Shown: one piece after another, positions 27,939 to 37,138 of the stretch
Layout: each line of letters begins with the position of its first letter
How positions within the stretch are numbered: the first letter of the stretch is position 1
Assembly: GCF_021378075.1 (NCBI RefSeq)
Contig: NZ_JAJUOS010000004.1
Location: forward strand, 1 to 64,000
Direction of reading: 5' to 3'
Length of the DNA stretch: 64,000 nt
From: Rhodobacter flavimaris
GTDB taxonomy: Bacteria > Pseudomonadota > Alphaproteobacteria > Rhodobacterales > Rhodobacteraceae
The notes under the pieces: model-generated
Databases searched by the model: none
What the model was told of the DNA's origin: nothing
What the model saw: only the letters and a program-made list of their open reading frames with translations
Translations under genes and position numbers: made by a program

Positions 27939-27998
27939 CGGTTCAGGCTCCGGCAGGACAGGGTGCGCGCAAACGTGCCTCGCGCCCGCATTCAGAAG

Positions 27999-28010
27999 TG
28001 AATGCATTCA
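27999..28010. promoter_or_regulatory. palindromic TetR operator candidate
   Basis: TGAATGCATTCA is a perfect 12-bp palindrome in the 363-nt divergent region between the TetR gene and the resorcinol-type operon. It is the best symmetric site seen there. Binding is inferred. Confidence 0.5.
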
Positions 28011-28301
28011 TCTTTGATTGCAAGCCGATTCGGAATTGCCTCCAGGAACGACGCCCTTAGGCCGCAGACCTTCGCTGCGGCTGCAAATTGCGTCGCCGGG
28101 TTCGGGGCGACATTTCTTAGTAAATTGAGCTAGATAACGCGGCTTCTGCGGATGCGAATATGGTTCGTAATTGCCGAATGATCAAACTTGACGATTATTC
28201 ACGTTGTGCCTTACCGTTTAGACATACCGGCCATAGCCACAGGGAATGGCTTGTCCGGATGGGAGAGATACGACCGCTCGGCGGTTCAGGGAGAGATCGA
28301 C

Positions 28302-29963
28302 ATGACAGTCAAAATGGCTGGCGCGCCCTCGGCGGCGGCGCCTTACGATACCGATGTGGCCATCGTGGGCGGAGGCCCCGTGGGCACGTTCCTTGCCATC
28401 ATGCTGGGCAAGCGCGGCAAGAAGGTGACGCTGATCGAGCGCTGGACCGAGGCCTATGGCCGCCCGCGCGCCGTGACCTATGACCACGAGATCGCGCGCA
28501 TCCTCGCGCTGCTGGGGATCGACAGCGAAAACGACAGCGCGATCAACTACCACGACGAACTGTATTACTGGAAGGACGCGAACCGCGAGAACCTCCAGAT
28601 CGTCGATTGGCAATCGACCTCGGCCTCGGGGTGGCGGGTGCGCTACTGGTTCAACCAGCCGGAGCTTGAACTGCGCCTGACCGGCATCGCCGACAAGTGC
28701 CCGACCGTGACGCAGATCCGCGGCTTCGAGGCGAGCGGCATGGAGCAGGACGCCAATGGCGTGACGCTGACCATCAAGCGCAATCCGATCGAGGATCCGG
28801 CCAGCTCCGAGACCCAGACGATCCGTGCGAAATTCGTGGTGGGGGCCGATGGCGCCAACAGCTTCGTGCGTGAGGCGCTTGGCATCGAGAACGAGGACAA
28901 GGGCTATTTCTTCGACTGGCTCATCCTCGATATGCTGCCCAAGTTCGACTACGTGGCCTCGCGCCCGGGCGAACCCGCGCAGTGGCAGCTCTGCGACCCG
29001 AAGCGTCCGACGACGATCGTTCCGGGTGGCCCGGGTCCGGTTCCGGGCGGCCCCGCGCGTCGCCGCTGGGAATACATGGTGCTACCGCACGAAGACCCGG
29101 CGGTGCTGCAAACCGAGGCGCATGCCTGGAAGCTGCTCGCGCCCTGGGGTCTGACCCCCGAGAACGCCGAGCTTGAACGCTCCGCCGTCTATCGTTTCCA
29201 GGCCCGTTGGGCCAAGGAATGGAACAAGGGCCGCTGTGCCATCGCCGGTGACGCTGCCCACCTGATGCCGCCCTTCGCCGGCGAGGGGATGTGTGCGGGT
29301 CTGCGCGACGCCTTCGCGCTGAGCTGGCGCCTAAACGGGATCCTTGAGGGCAAATACGGCGTCGAGGTGCTCGACAGCTACACGACCGAGCGCAAGGAAC
29401 ACGCCAAACACTACATCAACTTCAGCCAGGATCTGGGCAAGATCATCTGTATCTCGGACCCGGAGCAGGCCGCCGAGCGCGATGCGGCGATGAAGGCTGA
29501 CCTGGCAGCGCGTGGCAACAAGCCGGTCCCAACCGATATCTGTCAGCTTGGGCCGGGCGCCTGGGTGGCCGAGGCGGCCCATGCGGGCGAGCTTTCGGTG
29601 CAGGGTGTGGTCGAGTCGAACGGCCTGCGCGACCGCTTCGATCAGGCGGTCGGTGCGGGCTGGATGGTACTGGGGCTGGAGGCCGATCCGGCCGAGGCGC
29701 TCGGTGCCGAGCGGCTATCGCAGCTTGCCCGGATCGAAGGCCGGACCTTGCGTCTTGGCAAGAAAGGCACGCATTGCGATGCTGTCGATGCTGAGGGCAC
29801 CTATGCCAAATGGCTTGGCGGGATCGGTGCGAAATACGTGCTGCTGCGCCCCGACTTCTACGTTGCCGCAACGGCCGCCTCGGCGGATGAGCTGCGCCGT
29901 GGCTTCGATACGGTGATCGCAACGCTGGCGCTGCCCGCGCAGGCCGAAGCGGCGGTGGCGTGA
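28302..29963 (+). CDS. FAD-dependent aromatic hydroxylase, resorcinol hydroxylase-like (RolH/MhpA type)
   Basis: The 553-aa PHBH-fold monooxygenase has GGGPVGTFLAIMLGKRG, VGADGANSFVREALG and IAGDAAHLMPPFAGEGMCAGLRD. A C-terminal thioredoxin-like domain of about 150 residues marks the phenol-hydroxylase/MhpA branch. The genes after it encode maleylacetate reductase and hydroxyquinol dioxygenase, so it most likely converts resorcinol to hydroxyquinol (1,2,4-trihydroxybenzene). The ATG at 28302 has AGGGAGAG upstream. Longer in-frame starts lie in the regulatory region. Confidence 0.8.
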   Translation: MTVKMAGAPSAAAPYDTDVAIVGGGPVGTFLAIMLGKRGKKVTLIERWTEAYGRPRAVTYDHEIARILALLGIDSENDSAINYHDELYYWKDANRENLQIVDWQSTSASGWRVRYWFNQPELELRLTGIADKCPTVTQIRGFEASGMEQDANGVTLTIKRNPIEDPASSETQTIRAKFVVGADGANSFVREALGIENEDKGYFFDWLILDMLPKFDYVASRPGEPAQWQLCDPKRPTTIVPGGPGPVPGGPARRRWEYMVLPHEDPAVLQTEAHAWKLLAPWGLTPENAELERSAVYRFQARWAKEWNKGRCAIAGDAAHLMPPFAGEGMCAGLRDAFALSWRLNGILEGKYGVEVLDSYTTERKEHAKHYINFSQDLGKIICISDPEQAAERDAAMKADLAARGNKPVPTDICQLGPGAWVAEAAHAGELSVQGVVESNGLRDRFDQAVGAGWMVLGLEADPAEALGAERLSQLARIEGRTLRLGKKGTHCDAVDAEGTYAKWLGGIGAKYVLLRPDFYVAATAASADELRRGFDTVIATLALPAQAEAAVA

Positions 29964-29970
29964 GCAGGTC

Positions 29971-31035
29971 ATGACCGGCATCGCCCCGTTTCAATTCTCA
30001 ATCAACCCGGGCCGGATTGTCTTCGGCCCGGGGAGCCTGGCCCAGGCCGCCACCGAGATCGAACGCCTTGGCTGCAAGCGCGTGCTGATCGTGGCGACGG
30101 CCTTCCAGAAAAATGATGCCGAGGCGCTGGCTGAAGCCCTTGGTCCGCAGGCAGCCGGGGTCTTTGCCGAAGCCGCGATGCACACGCCCGTCGAGGTCAC
30201 CGAGAAGGCCATGGCTGCCTATGCCGCGGCGGGCGCCGACGGTGTGCTGACCTATGGCGGTGGCTCGACAATCGGCCTAGGCAAGGCGATTGCGTGGCGC
30301 AATGATGCGCCGCAGATCGTCGTGGCCACGACCTATGCCGGGTCGGAGGTGACGCCGATCCTTGGCCAGACCGAGAAGGGTCTCAAGACCACGCTCCGCG
30401 ACCCCAAGGTCCTGCCGAAAACGGTGATCTATGACCCGGAGCTGACGCTGGGCCTGCCGGTGGCGATGAGCGTGGCCTCCGGGCTCAACGCCATGGCCCA
30501 CGCGGTCGAGGGGCTTTACGCGCAGGACCGCAACCCGGTCTCGAGCCTTCAGGCCACCGAGGGCATCCGTGCCCTGCGCGCGGCGCTGCCGGTGATCGTG
30601 CGCGATCCGTCCAACCGTGCGGCGCGGGGCGAGGCGCTTTATGGTGCCTGGCTCTGCGGCACGGTTCTGGGCACGGTCGGCATGTCGCTGCACCACAAGC
30701 TTTGCCACGTCCTCGGCGGCAGCTTCGATCTGCCCCATGCCGAGACCCACGCGATCATGCTGCCGCATACGGCTGCTTTCAACGCCGCGGCCGCGGCCGA
30801 TGCGCTTGCCCCGGCAGCGGCGCTGTTCGGTGGCGCGATCGGCGCCGGGCTTTACGACTTTGCTTCATCCATCGGTGCGCCCAAGGCGCTGCGCGATCTG
30901 GGTCTGCTGGAGACGGACCTGGATCGCGCCGCCGATATCGCGGTGAAGAACCCCTACTGGAACCCGCGGCCCGTCGAGCGTGACGGCATCCGCGCGCTCC
31001 TGCAGCGGGCCTGGGAGGGAGCCAGACCCGAATAA
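29971..31035 (+). CDS. maleylacetate reductase (iron-containing ADH family)
   Basis: The 354-aa protein has the family opening IVFGPGSLAQAATEIERLG, the nucleotide loop YGGGSTIGLGKAIA, TTYAGSEVTPILGQTE and LHHKLCHVLGGSFDLPHAETHAIMLPH. This branch of Fe-ADH proteins reduces maleylacetate to 3-oxoadipate with NAD(P)H. It follows the hydroxylase gene by 7 nt. The product feeds PcaIJ/PcaF, encoded 7 kb downstream. Confidence 0.93.
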   Translation: MTGIAPFQFSINPGRIVFGPGSLAQAATEIERLGCKRVLIVATAFQKNDAEALAEALGPQAAGVFAEAAMHTPVEVTEKAMAAYAAAGADGVLTYGGGSTIGLGKAIAWRNDAPQIVVATTYAGSEVTPILGQTEKGLKTTLRDPKVLPKTVIYDPELTLGLPVAMSVASGLNAMAHAVEGLYAQDRNPVSSLQATEGIRALRAALPVIVRDPSNRAARGEALYGAWLCGTVLGTVGMSLHHKLCHVLGGSFDLPHAETHAIMLPHTAAFNAAAAADALAPAAALFGGAIGAGLYDFASSIGAPKALRDLGLLETDLDRAADIAVKNPYWNPRPVERDGIRALLQRAWEGARPE

Positions 31036-31066
31036 CTCACTCGAACAGGCAACAGGGAGAAACGCC

Positions 31067-32332
31067 ATGTTCACCAGACGCAATCTACTCAAGAGCGGCG
31101 CAGCACTTGCCGCAAGTTCCTTCGCGCTGCCCGCTCTGGGCGGGAATGCGAAGATCCGCATCGGCTATGTCAGCCCGCAATCGGGCCCACTGAGCGCCTT
31201 TTCCGAGGCCGACAACTTCATGGTCGCGCAGTTCCTCGAAGTCGCCAAGGCGCAGGGCCTGGATGTCGAGGTCATCGTCAAGGACAGCCAGTCTAACCCG
31301 AACCGTGCCGCCGAAGTGGCGCGCGAGCTGATCACCCGCGATCAGGTCAACCTGATCCTCGTGGCCTCGACGCCAGAAACCACCAACCCGGTCTGCACCA
31401 TCGCAGAGGCCGAGGAGATCCCGGTGATCTCGTCCGTCGCCCCGTGGCAGCCGTGGTTCATCGGCCAGCAGGGCAACCCCAGCGATCCGGGCAGCTGGCA
31501 GCCCTTCGACTATGTCTATCACTTCTTCTGGGGGCTTGAGGATAACATCGGCGCCTTCCTGCGGATGTGGGACAGCGTGCAGACCAACCGCAAGGTGGGC
31601 GCGCTGTGGCCGAACGACGGTGACGGCAACGCCTGGGCCTCGGAGGTGGGGATGCCGCCCGCCGCCGCTGCTGCGGGGTTCGAGCTGACCGATGCGGGCC
31701 GCTACCAGAACCTGACCGACGACTTCTCGGCCCAGATCAACGCCTTCAAACGCGCCGAGTGCGAGATCATGACGGGTATCCCGATCCCGCCCGACTTCAC
31801 CACCTTCTGGACCCAGGCCATGCAGCAAGGCTTCAACCCCAAGGTGGTCTCGATCGCCAAGGCGCTCTTGTTCCCCGAAAGCGTCGTGGCGCTCGGCGAT
31901 CTGGGCCACAACCTGAGCTGCGAGCTGTATTGGTCGCCCGCGTTCCCCTACAAATCCTCGCTCACCGGCGACAGTTCGGCGGATCTGGCGGGCAAGTTCC
32001 AGGAGGCCGCCAAGCGTCAGTGGACCCAGCCCGTGGGCTTCACCCATGCTCTGTTCGAAGTGGCGGCCGATGCGCTCAAGCGCGCCGAGGACCCGACCGA
32101 TGGCGATGCGCTGGCCGAGGCGATTGCGGCGACCAGGCTCGATACGGTCGTCGGCAACATCGGCTGGGGCAAGGAGAACGTCCCCGAGTTCGCGCGCCGC
32201 AACGTCGCCAAGACCCCGCTTGTGGGCGGTCAGTGGCGCCGGAAGGAAGATGGCAGCTTCGATCTGGTCATCGTCGAGAATGGCAACGCACCCGAGATCC
32301 CGCTTGGCGGCACGCTCGAGCTGCTGGCCTGA
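31067..32332 (+). CDS. ABC transporter substrate-binding protein (Liv/aromatic type) with Tat signal
   Basis: The 421-aa protein starts with FTRRNLLKSGAALAASSFALPALG, a twin-arginine-style signal, and continues as a periplasmic-binding fold of the leucine-binding family (RIGYVSPQSGPLSAF...ELITRDQVNLILVAS). Members beside catabolic genes usually bind aromatic acids or phenols. Co-localisation suggests resorcinol or a precursor as ligand. A strong hairpin follows its stop. Confidence 0.9.
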   Translation: MFTRRNLLKSGAALAASSFALPALGGNAKIRIGYVSPQSGPLSAFSEADNFMVAQFLEVAKAQGLDVEVIVKDSQSNPNRAAEVARELITRDQVNLILVASTPETTNPVCTIAEAEEIPVISSVAPWQPWFIGQQGNPSDPGSWQPFDYVYHFFWGLEDNIGAFLRMWDSVQTNRKVGALWPNDGDGNAWASEVGMPPAAAAAGFELTDAGRYQNLTDDFSAQINAFKRAECEIMTGIPIPPDFTTFWTQAMQQGFNPKVVSIAKALLFPESVVALGDLGHNLSCELYWSPAFPYKSSLTGDSSADLAGKFQEAAKRQWTQPVGFTHALFEVAADALKRAEDPTDGDALAEAIAATRLDTVVGNIGWGKENVPEFARRNVAKTPLVGGQWRRKEDGSFDLVIVENGNAPEIPLGGTLELLA

Positions 32333-32338
32333 GGAATT

Positions 32339-32362
32339 GGCACCCCGGTTCGCCGGGGTGCC
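32339..32362 (+). promoter_or_regulatory. perfect intercistronic hairpin with TTCG tetraloop
   Basis: Arms GGCACCCCGG and CCGGGGTGCC pair perfectly (10 bp) around TTCG, a very stable tetraloop. The hairpin lies between the binding-protein stop and the ATPase gene and has no T-run. Such structures often protect the receptor mRNA from 3' decay, giving more receptor than transporter. The first possible ATPase ATG touches the stem base. Confidence 0.7.
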
Positions 32363-33094
32363 ATGGACACAACCATGGCCATACTCTCATTGCAAAACGT
32401 GTCGAAAAGTTTCGGCGCGCTCAAGGTTACCGACGACGTCCGCTTCGAGCTGGCCGAGGGTGAGGCCCTGGGCATCATCGGTCCCAATGGCGCGGGCAAA
32501 TCGACCCTGTTCAACCTGATTGCGGGCAATCTGCGCCCCGATGAGGGCGTCATCACCCTGAGCGGGCGCGACGTGACCGGCGAAAGCCCGATGCAGCGCT
32601 GTGCCAGCGGCGTTGGGCGCTCGTTCCAGATCCCGCAGCCGTTCGGGCATCTGTCGGTCTATGAAAACCTGCTTGTCGCGGCACGCTTCGGCGGCGGGGT
32701 CTCGGGGCACGATGCCCCGGCCCTGTGCATGGACATCCTGCGCCGCACGGGTCTTGCCGAGAGCGCCGCAAAACCTGCCGGCAGCCTCTCGCTGCTCAGC
32801 CGCAAGCGGCTTGAGCTGGCCCGCGCGATGGCCACCCGCCCGCGCGTCATCCTGCTTGATGAGATCGCGGGCGGGCTGACCGATGGCGAATGCGTCGAGC
32901 TGGTCGCCACGATCCGCGGCATCCACGGCGAGGGTATCGCGATCATCTGGATCGAGCATGTCCTGCATGCGCTGACCTCGGTGGTCGAGCGGCTGATGGT
33001 GCTCAATTTCGGCAAGATGCTGATGATCGGCGCCCCGGACGAGGTGATGGCCTCGCCCGAGGTCAAGGAAATCTATCTGGGGATCGAGGTATGA
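32363..33094 (+). CDS. ABC transporter ATP-binding protein, LivG-like
   Basis: The 243-aa ATPase has Walker A GPNGAGKST, a LivG-style insertion (GVGRSFQIPQPFGHLSVYENLLVAARFG), a signature region LLSRKRLELARAMAT that deviates from LSGGQ, and Walker B RVILLDEIAGGL. The unusual signature (SLLSRKR) is typical of the LivG branch. The true start may be the second Met at 32375, since the first abuts the hairpin. It overlaps the LivF-like gene by 4 nt. Confidence 0.88.
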   Translation: MDTTMAILSLQNVSKSFGALKVTDDVRFELAEGEALGIIGPNGAGKSTLFNLIAGNLRPDEGVITLSGRDVTGESPMQRCASGVGRSFQIPQPFGHLSVYENLLVAARFGGGVSGHDAPALCMDILRRTGLAESAAKPAGSLSLLSRKRLELARAMATRPRVILLDEIAGGLTDGECVELVATIRGIHGEGIAIIWIEHVLHALTSVVERLMVLNFGKMLMIGAPDEVMASPEVKEIYLGIEV

Positions 33095-33819
33095 GCGAAG
33101 GTGAACCGCTTCTGGCCGTTGAGGCCCTGACTGCCCATTACGGCGACTTCCAGGCGCTGTTCGGCGTCGATCTGCATCTCGATCCGGGCGGCTGTGTGGC
33201 CATCATCGGGGCGAATGGCGCAGGCAAGACCACGCTGATGCGCACTATCGCGGGCATCCTGCGGGCGGGTGCCGGGCGTGTCCTTCTGGACGGCGCCGAG
33301 ATCCAGCGCCTTGCCGCCCCCGAGGTGTTGCGCCACGGCGTTGCAATGGTGCCCGAGGGGCGCAAGCTCTTCCCCTCGCTCTCAGTCGAGGAAAACCTGC
33401 TGATCGGCGCGCATGAGCGCAAGGGTGACGGGCGCTGGAACCTCGAAACCATCTACGACCTCTTCCCGATCCTGCGCGAGCGCCGCCGCAACCCGGGCAC
33501 CGCGCTTTCGGGCGGGCAGCAGCAGATGGTTGCGATCGGGCGCGCACTGATGTCAAACCCGCGCGTTCTGCTCTGTGACGAGATCAGCCTTGGCCTTGCG
33601 CCGGTGGTGATCCGCGACATCTACGCCGCCGTTCCGCGCATCCGCGAAAGCGGCACCGCCATCGTGGTGGTCGAACAGGACATCGGGCAGGCGCTCAAGA
33701 TCGCCGATTACGTCTATTGCATGATGGAGGGCCGCGTCACGCTGTCGGGCCGCCCGTCCGACCTGAGCCGCGAGGCCATCCACGACGCCTATTTCGGAGT
33801 GTCCCATGATCTGGCTTGA
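33091..33819 (+). CDS. ABC transporter ATP-binding protein, LivF-like
   Basis: The 242-aa ATPase has Walker A GANGAGKTT, the LivF phrase VPEGRKLFPSLSVEENLLIGA, signature LSGGQQQMVAIGRAL and Walker B RVLLCDEISLGLAP. It pairs with the LivG-like subunit to energise uptake. It overlaps livG by 4 nt and the following permease gene by 14 nt. Confidence 0.91.
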   Translation: MSEGEPLLAVEALTAHYGDFQALFGVDLHLDPGGCVAIIGANGAGKTTLMRTIAGILRAGAGRVLLDGAEIQRLAAPEVLRHGVAMVPEGRKLFPSLSVEENLLIGAHERKGDGRWNLETIYDLFPILRERRRNPGTALSGGQQQMVAIGRALMSNPRVLLCDEISLGLAPVVIRDIYAAVPRIRESGTAIVVVEQDIGQALKIADYVYCMMEGRVTLSGRPSDLSREAIHDAYFGVSHDLA

Positions 33820-34669
33820 TACGCTGGTGCAGGGGGTGCTTCTGGGCGGCCTCTATGCACTTTTCGCCGCGGGGCTCAGCCTCGTCTTCGGCATCATGCG
33901 TCTGGTGAACCTTGCGCATGGCGACCTGATCGTTTTGGCCGCCTATGTGATCCTCGGGATCTGCTCGGCCACGGGGATGAACCCGTTTATCGCCGCGACG
34001 CTGGCGCTGCCGGTGATGTTCGTCTTCGGCTGGCTGTTGCAGACGCATCTCTTCAACCGCGTTCTGGGAGAGGATATCCTGCCGCCGCTGCTGGTCACCT
34101 TCGGCCTTTCGGTGGTCACGCAAAACCTGCTGCTGGAATTCTTCAGCGCCGACAGCCGCAAGCTGGCCATGGGCGCGGTCGAGGCGCAATCGGTCACGCT
34201 TGGCCCCTTCACGCTGGGGTTGATCCCGCTGGCCACGCTCGGCTCGGCCTTCGCGGTGATCTTCGCGCTCAACCAGCTGTTCTACCGCACCGCGCTTGGC
34301 CGCGCCTTCCGGGCGACCTCGGATGACCGGGTGACGGTGCAGCTGATGGGGATCTACCCGCAGAAGGTCTTCGCGATCGCCACCGGCATCGCGCTGATGG
34401 TGGCGACGCTGGCGGCGCTTTACCTGGGCGCTCGCGCGAACTTCGACCCGACCATCGGTCCGGCGCGCCTGCTTTATGCCTTCGAGGCCGTGATTATCGG
34501 CGGGCTTGGCAGCCTCTGGGGTACACTCGCCGGAGGACTCGTGATCGGCGTCGCGCAGGCTTTCGGTGCGGCGATCAACCCGGAATGGCAGATTCTTGCC
34601 GGGCATCTGGCCTTCGTGGCCGTGCTGCTCGTGCGCCCGCGCGGCCTCTTCCCGCGCGCCAACGACTGA
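33806..34669 (+). CDS. branched-chain-type ABC permease, LivH-like
   Basis: The 287-aa membrane protein shows about eight helices and LivH landmarks (LVQGVLLGGLYALFAAGLSLVFGIMRLVNLAHGDL and FEAVIIGGLGSLWGTLAGGLVIG). It forms half of the channel of the aromatic-type importer. The start lies within the end of livF, and the next permease begins 9 nt after its stop. Confidence 0.91.
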   Translation: MIWLDTLVQGVLLGGLYALFAAGLSLVFGIMRLVNLAHGDLIVLAAYVILGICSATGMNPFIAATLALPVMFVFGWLLQTHLFNRVLGEDILPPLLVTFGLSVVTQNLLLEFFSADSRKLAMGAVEAQSVTLGPFTLGLIPLATLGSAFAVIFALNQLFYRTALGRAFRATSDDRVTVQLMGIYPQKVFAIATGIALMVATLAALYLGARANFDPTIGPARLLYAFEAVIIGGLGSLWGTLAGGLVIGVAQAFGAAINPEWQILAGHLAFVAVLLVRPRGLFPRAND

Positions 34670-34678
34670 GGAGCGGAC

Positions 34679-35746
34679 ATGTCTTCTTCATTCTCGAAAG
34701 GGTCCGCACGCAGCCTGGGGATCGCGATTGCCGTGGTACTGGTCCTGGGCATGATCGCGGTGCCGGTGATCGGCTCGCGCGCGCTGGTGCAGGATCTGTT
34801 CTCGGTGCTGACGCTTCTGGTACTGGCGTTGAACTGGAACATGCTGGCCGGTTTCGCCGGGCTCGTCTCGGTCGGGCAGCAGGCATTCGTCGGGATCGGC
34901 GCCTATGTGATGTTCGCCTGCACCATCCTGTGGGGGCTTGATCCGCTGGTCGGGGTGCTGGTGGGCGGGGTCGCCGCGATGCTGTTCTCGATCCCGATGG
35001 CCTTCTTCGCCTTCCGCCTGAATGGCGCCTATTTCGCCATCGGCACCTGGGCTGTGGCCGACATCGCGAGGCTGGTCGCAAGCCAGTGGACGGCGCTTGG
35101 CGGCGGCACCGGCACCTCTCTGCCAAAGGGCACGACGAAGGACATGTTCGGCGTGCCCTTCGTCAAGGATCTGCTGGATGTCTCAAGCGCGGCGGCCGCG
35201 GATGCGGTGACCTATTGGCTGGCACTGGCGCTGGCACTGGCGATGCTGACGATCAGCTATGTCTTCCTGCGCTCCAAGATGGGGCTGGGGCTGCAAGCCG
35301 TGCGCGACAACCTTGAGGCTGCGCGCTCGGTCGGCATCAACCCCACGCGGCTCAAGGCGCTGGTCTTCACGCTTTGCGCCTTTGGCACTGGGCTGACCGG
35401 GGCGTTGATCTTCATCCAGATCACCCGCGTCACCCCGCAAGCGGCGTTTGCCGTGATCGACTGGACCGCCTTCGTGATCTTCATCGTGGTGATCGGCGGT
35501 ATCGGCACGCTGCCGGGGCCGATCCTGGGTGCGCTGGTCTTCTACGCGCTTGAGCGGCTGCTCGCTGATTATGGCACGGTCTATCTGATCGCTCTTGGGC
35601 TGCTGGGGATCGCGGTGATGCTGTTTGCCCGCCGCGGCCTCTGGGGCCTGATCACCGATCGCACGGGCTTTGATCTGCTGCCGCTCGGCCATGCGCCGCC
35701 CGCCCCCCTTTCCGAAACGCGCCAACCCGTCCCCGAAAGGACCTGA
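34679..35746 (+). CDS. branched-chain-type ABC permease, LivM-like
   Basis: The 355-aa protein has about nine helices and the LivM phrases LALNWNMLAGFAGLVSVGQQAFVGIGAY and FVIFIVVIGGIGTLPGPILGALVFY. GAGCGGAC precedes the ATG. It completes a five-component importer inserted between the maleylacetate reductase and hydroxyquinol dioxygenase genes, whose start follows the stop by a single base. Confidence 0.91.
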   Translation: MSSSFSKGSARSLGIAIAVVLVLGMIAVPVIGSRALVQDLFSVLTLLVLALNWNMLAGFAGLVSVGQQAFVGIGAYVMFACTILWGLDPLVGVLVGGVAAMLFSIPMAFFAFRLNGAYFAIGTWAVADIARLVASQWTALGGGTGTSLPKGTTKDMFGVPFVKDLLDVSSAAAADAVTYWLALALALAMLTISYVFLRSKMGLGLQAVRDNLEAARSVGINPTRLKALVFTLCAFGTGLTGALIFIQITRVTPQAAFAVIDWTAFVIFIVVIGGIGTLPGPILGALVFYALERLLADYGTVYLIALGLLGIAVMLFARRGLWGLITDRTGFDLLPLGHAPPAPLSETRQPVPERT

Positions 35747-35747
35747 C

Positions 35748-36587
35748 ATGACCAAGTACTTCACCGAAGAAAGCTCTGTCGAGACCGTCAACGCCCGGAT
35801 GGGCGAGGACATCAACCCCCGCCTGCGCGAGGTCATGGCCTGCCTGATCAAGCATCTGCATGCCTTCGCCAAGGAAATCCACCTGACCCAGGACGAATGG
35901 GATCTGGGCATCGACTTCCTGACCAAGACGGGCCAGATCTGCTCGGACGAACGGCAGGAGTTCATCCTGCTCTCGGATACGCTCGGCTTCTCGATGCTGG
36001 TCGATGCGATCAACAACCGCCGCCCGCCGGGCGCGACCGAGAACACCGTCTTCGGCCCGTTCCACGTCGCCGGCGCCCCCGAGCGCAAGATGGGCGATAC
36101 CATCTGCCTGGATGGCAAGGGCGATAGTTGTCTGTTCGAGGGTCGCGTGATCGACCTGCACGGCAACCCGATCGAGGGCGCGCGCGTTGATGTCTGGTCG
36201 GACAATGCCGAGGGCTTCTATGACGTCCAGCAGCCCGGCATCCAGCCGAAGTGGAACAATCGCGGCATCTTCGTCACTGGGGCCGATGGCAAGTACAGCT
36301 TCGTCGGCATCAAGCCCGTCTGCTACCCGATCCCCGATGACGGCCCGGTGGGCAAGATGCTGGGGCAGCTTGGGCGCCATCCCTACCGTCCGGCGCATGT
36401 CCATTATCTGGTCACTGCGCCCGGCTTCCAGAAGCTGGTGACGCATACCTTCGTGGGCGACGACGATTACATCGAGAGCGACACGGTCTTCGGCGTCAAG
36501 GCCACGCTGGTTGCGCCTTTCGAGCGCACCGTGGAAGGGCCGCAGATGTGGCGCTCGCCCTTCGATTTCGTCCTGACCCCGGTCTGA
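35748..36587 (+). CDS. hydroxyquinol 1,2-dioxygenase (intradiol)
   Basis: The 279-aa non-haem Fe(III) enzyme opens hydroxyquinol to maleylacetate. After the N-terminal helical dimer domain (about 1-100) comes the beta-sandwich core. The iron ligands can be placed at Tyr158 (GFYDV), Tyr193 (VCYPIP), His217 and His219 (RPAHVHYLV). Their spacing is close to the known hydroxyquinol dioxygenases. Chlorocatechol and catechol dioxygenases share the fold, but the adjoining maleylacetate reductase points to hydroxyquinol. GAAAGGAC precedes the ATG. Confidence 0.92.
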   Translation: MTKYFTEESSVETVNARMGEDINPRLREVMACLIKHLHAFAKEIHLTQDEWDLGIDFLTKTGQICSDERQEFILLSDTLGFSMLVDAINNRRPPGATENTVFGPFHVAGAPERKMGDTICLDGKGDSCLFEGRVIDLHGNPIEGARVDVWSDNAEGFYDVQQPGIQPKWNNRGIFVTGADGKYSFVGIKPVCYPIPDDGPVGKMLGQLGRHPYRPAHVHYLVTAPGFQKLVTHTFVGDDDYIESDTVFGVKATLVAPFERTVEGPQMWRSPFDFVLTPV

Positions 36588-36597
36588 TATGGCCTCC

Positions 36598-36620
36598 GGC
36601 GCCCGGAGCCTTCGGGCGCC
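36598..36620 (+). promoter_or_regulatory. intercistronic hairpin after the hydroxyquinol dioxygenase gene
   Basis: Arms GGCGCCCG and CGGGCGCC (8 bp) flank a 7-nt loop, 11 nt after the dioxygenase stop. There is no T-run and the next gene starts 24 nt later, so it looks like an mRNA-processing or stability hairpin inside the operon. Confidence 0.5.
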
Positions 36621-36643
36621 GCCCCCTGACAGGAGCTGCGCGA

Positions 36644-36979
36644 ATGCCCAATGTGAAACTCTATGTCGATGACACGGTCTGGCCTGCACATGCAGAGACG
36701 CTGCGCGCGAGTTTGCAGCCGCTGCGCGAACTGCTCTGCGTTGAATTGGCCGTGTCGGTCGAGGCCTGCCAGCTGGCCATCGTTCCGGTGATCGGGTTGG
36801 CGGACCAGCCGCAGGTGAATATCGAGCTGGCAATCCTGCCGCGTCCCGAACGCACGCCCGAAAAACTGCGCGCCTTGGGCGAGACCCTTCGCGGGAGGAT
36901 CGCTCCGGCAAGCGGCGGGGCGCGGGTGGCGGTGCGCTACACGACGCTCGATCCCGTGACCTACGTCGCGCTGAAGTAA
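36644..36979 (+). CDS. small protein of the hydroxyquinol operon, possibly tautomerase-like
   Basis: The 111-aa protein starts MPNVKLYVDDTVW after a good AGGAGCTGCGCGA ribosome site. It has no signal peptide or membrane segment. Pro2 and the beta-alpha-beta look (strand, helix with LRASLQPLRELL, strand, later helix with LRALGETLRGRI) recall the tautomerase or CHMI superfamily, but no diagnostic motif settles it. An enol/keto tautomerase acting on maleylacetate would fit the operon. I do not recognise it firmly. Confidence 0.6.
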   Translation: MPNVKLYVDDTVWPAHAETLRASLQPLRELLCVELAVSVEACQLAIVPVIGLADQPQVNIELAILPRPERTPEKLRALGETLRGRIAPASGGARVAVRYTTLDPVTYVALK

Positions 36980-37138
36980 ATCCGAAATTCGTCGGCAGGC
37001 CCAGCAGGGCCAGTCGCAACCATGTGCCCGGCAGACGTCGGGCGCAGAGGGTCTCGGCCATCCAACGGCCGCGACCAACGGTGTCGGCTCGCCCATGCGC
37101 CGCCGCATCCTTCGATCTGCATGAAAAGGGAGGAAACC

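Noticed and set aside
28188-28301. Upstream extension of the resorcinol-type hydroxylase
   Set aside because: The extra residues precede the conserved FAD motif region with no family match, and AGGGAGAG lies directly before the ATG at 28302.
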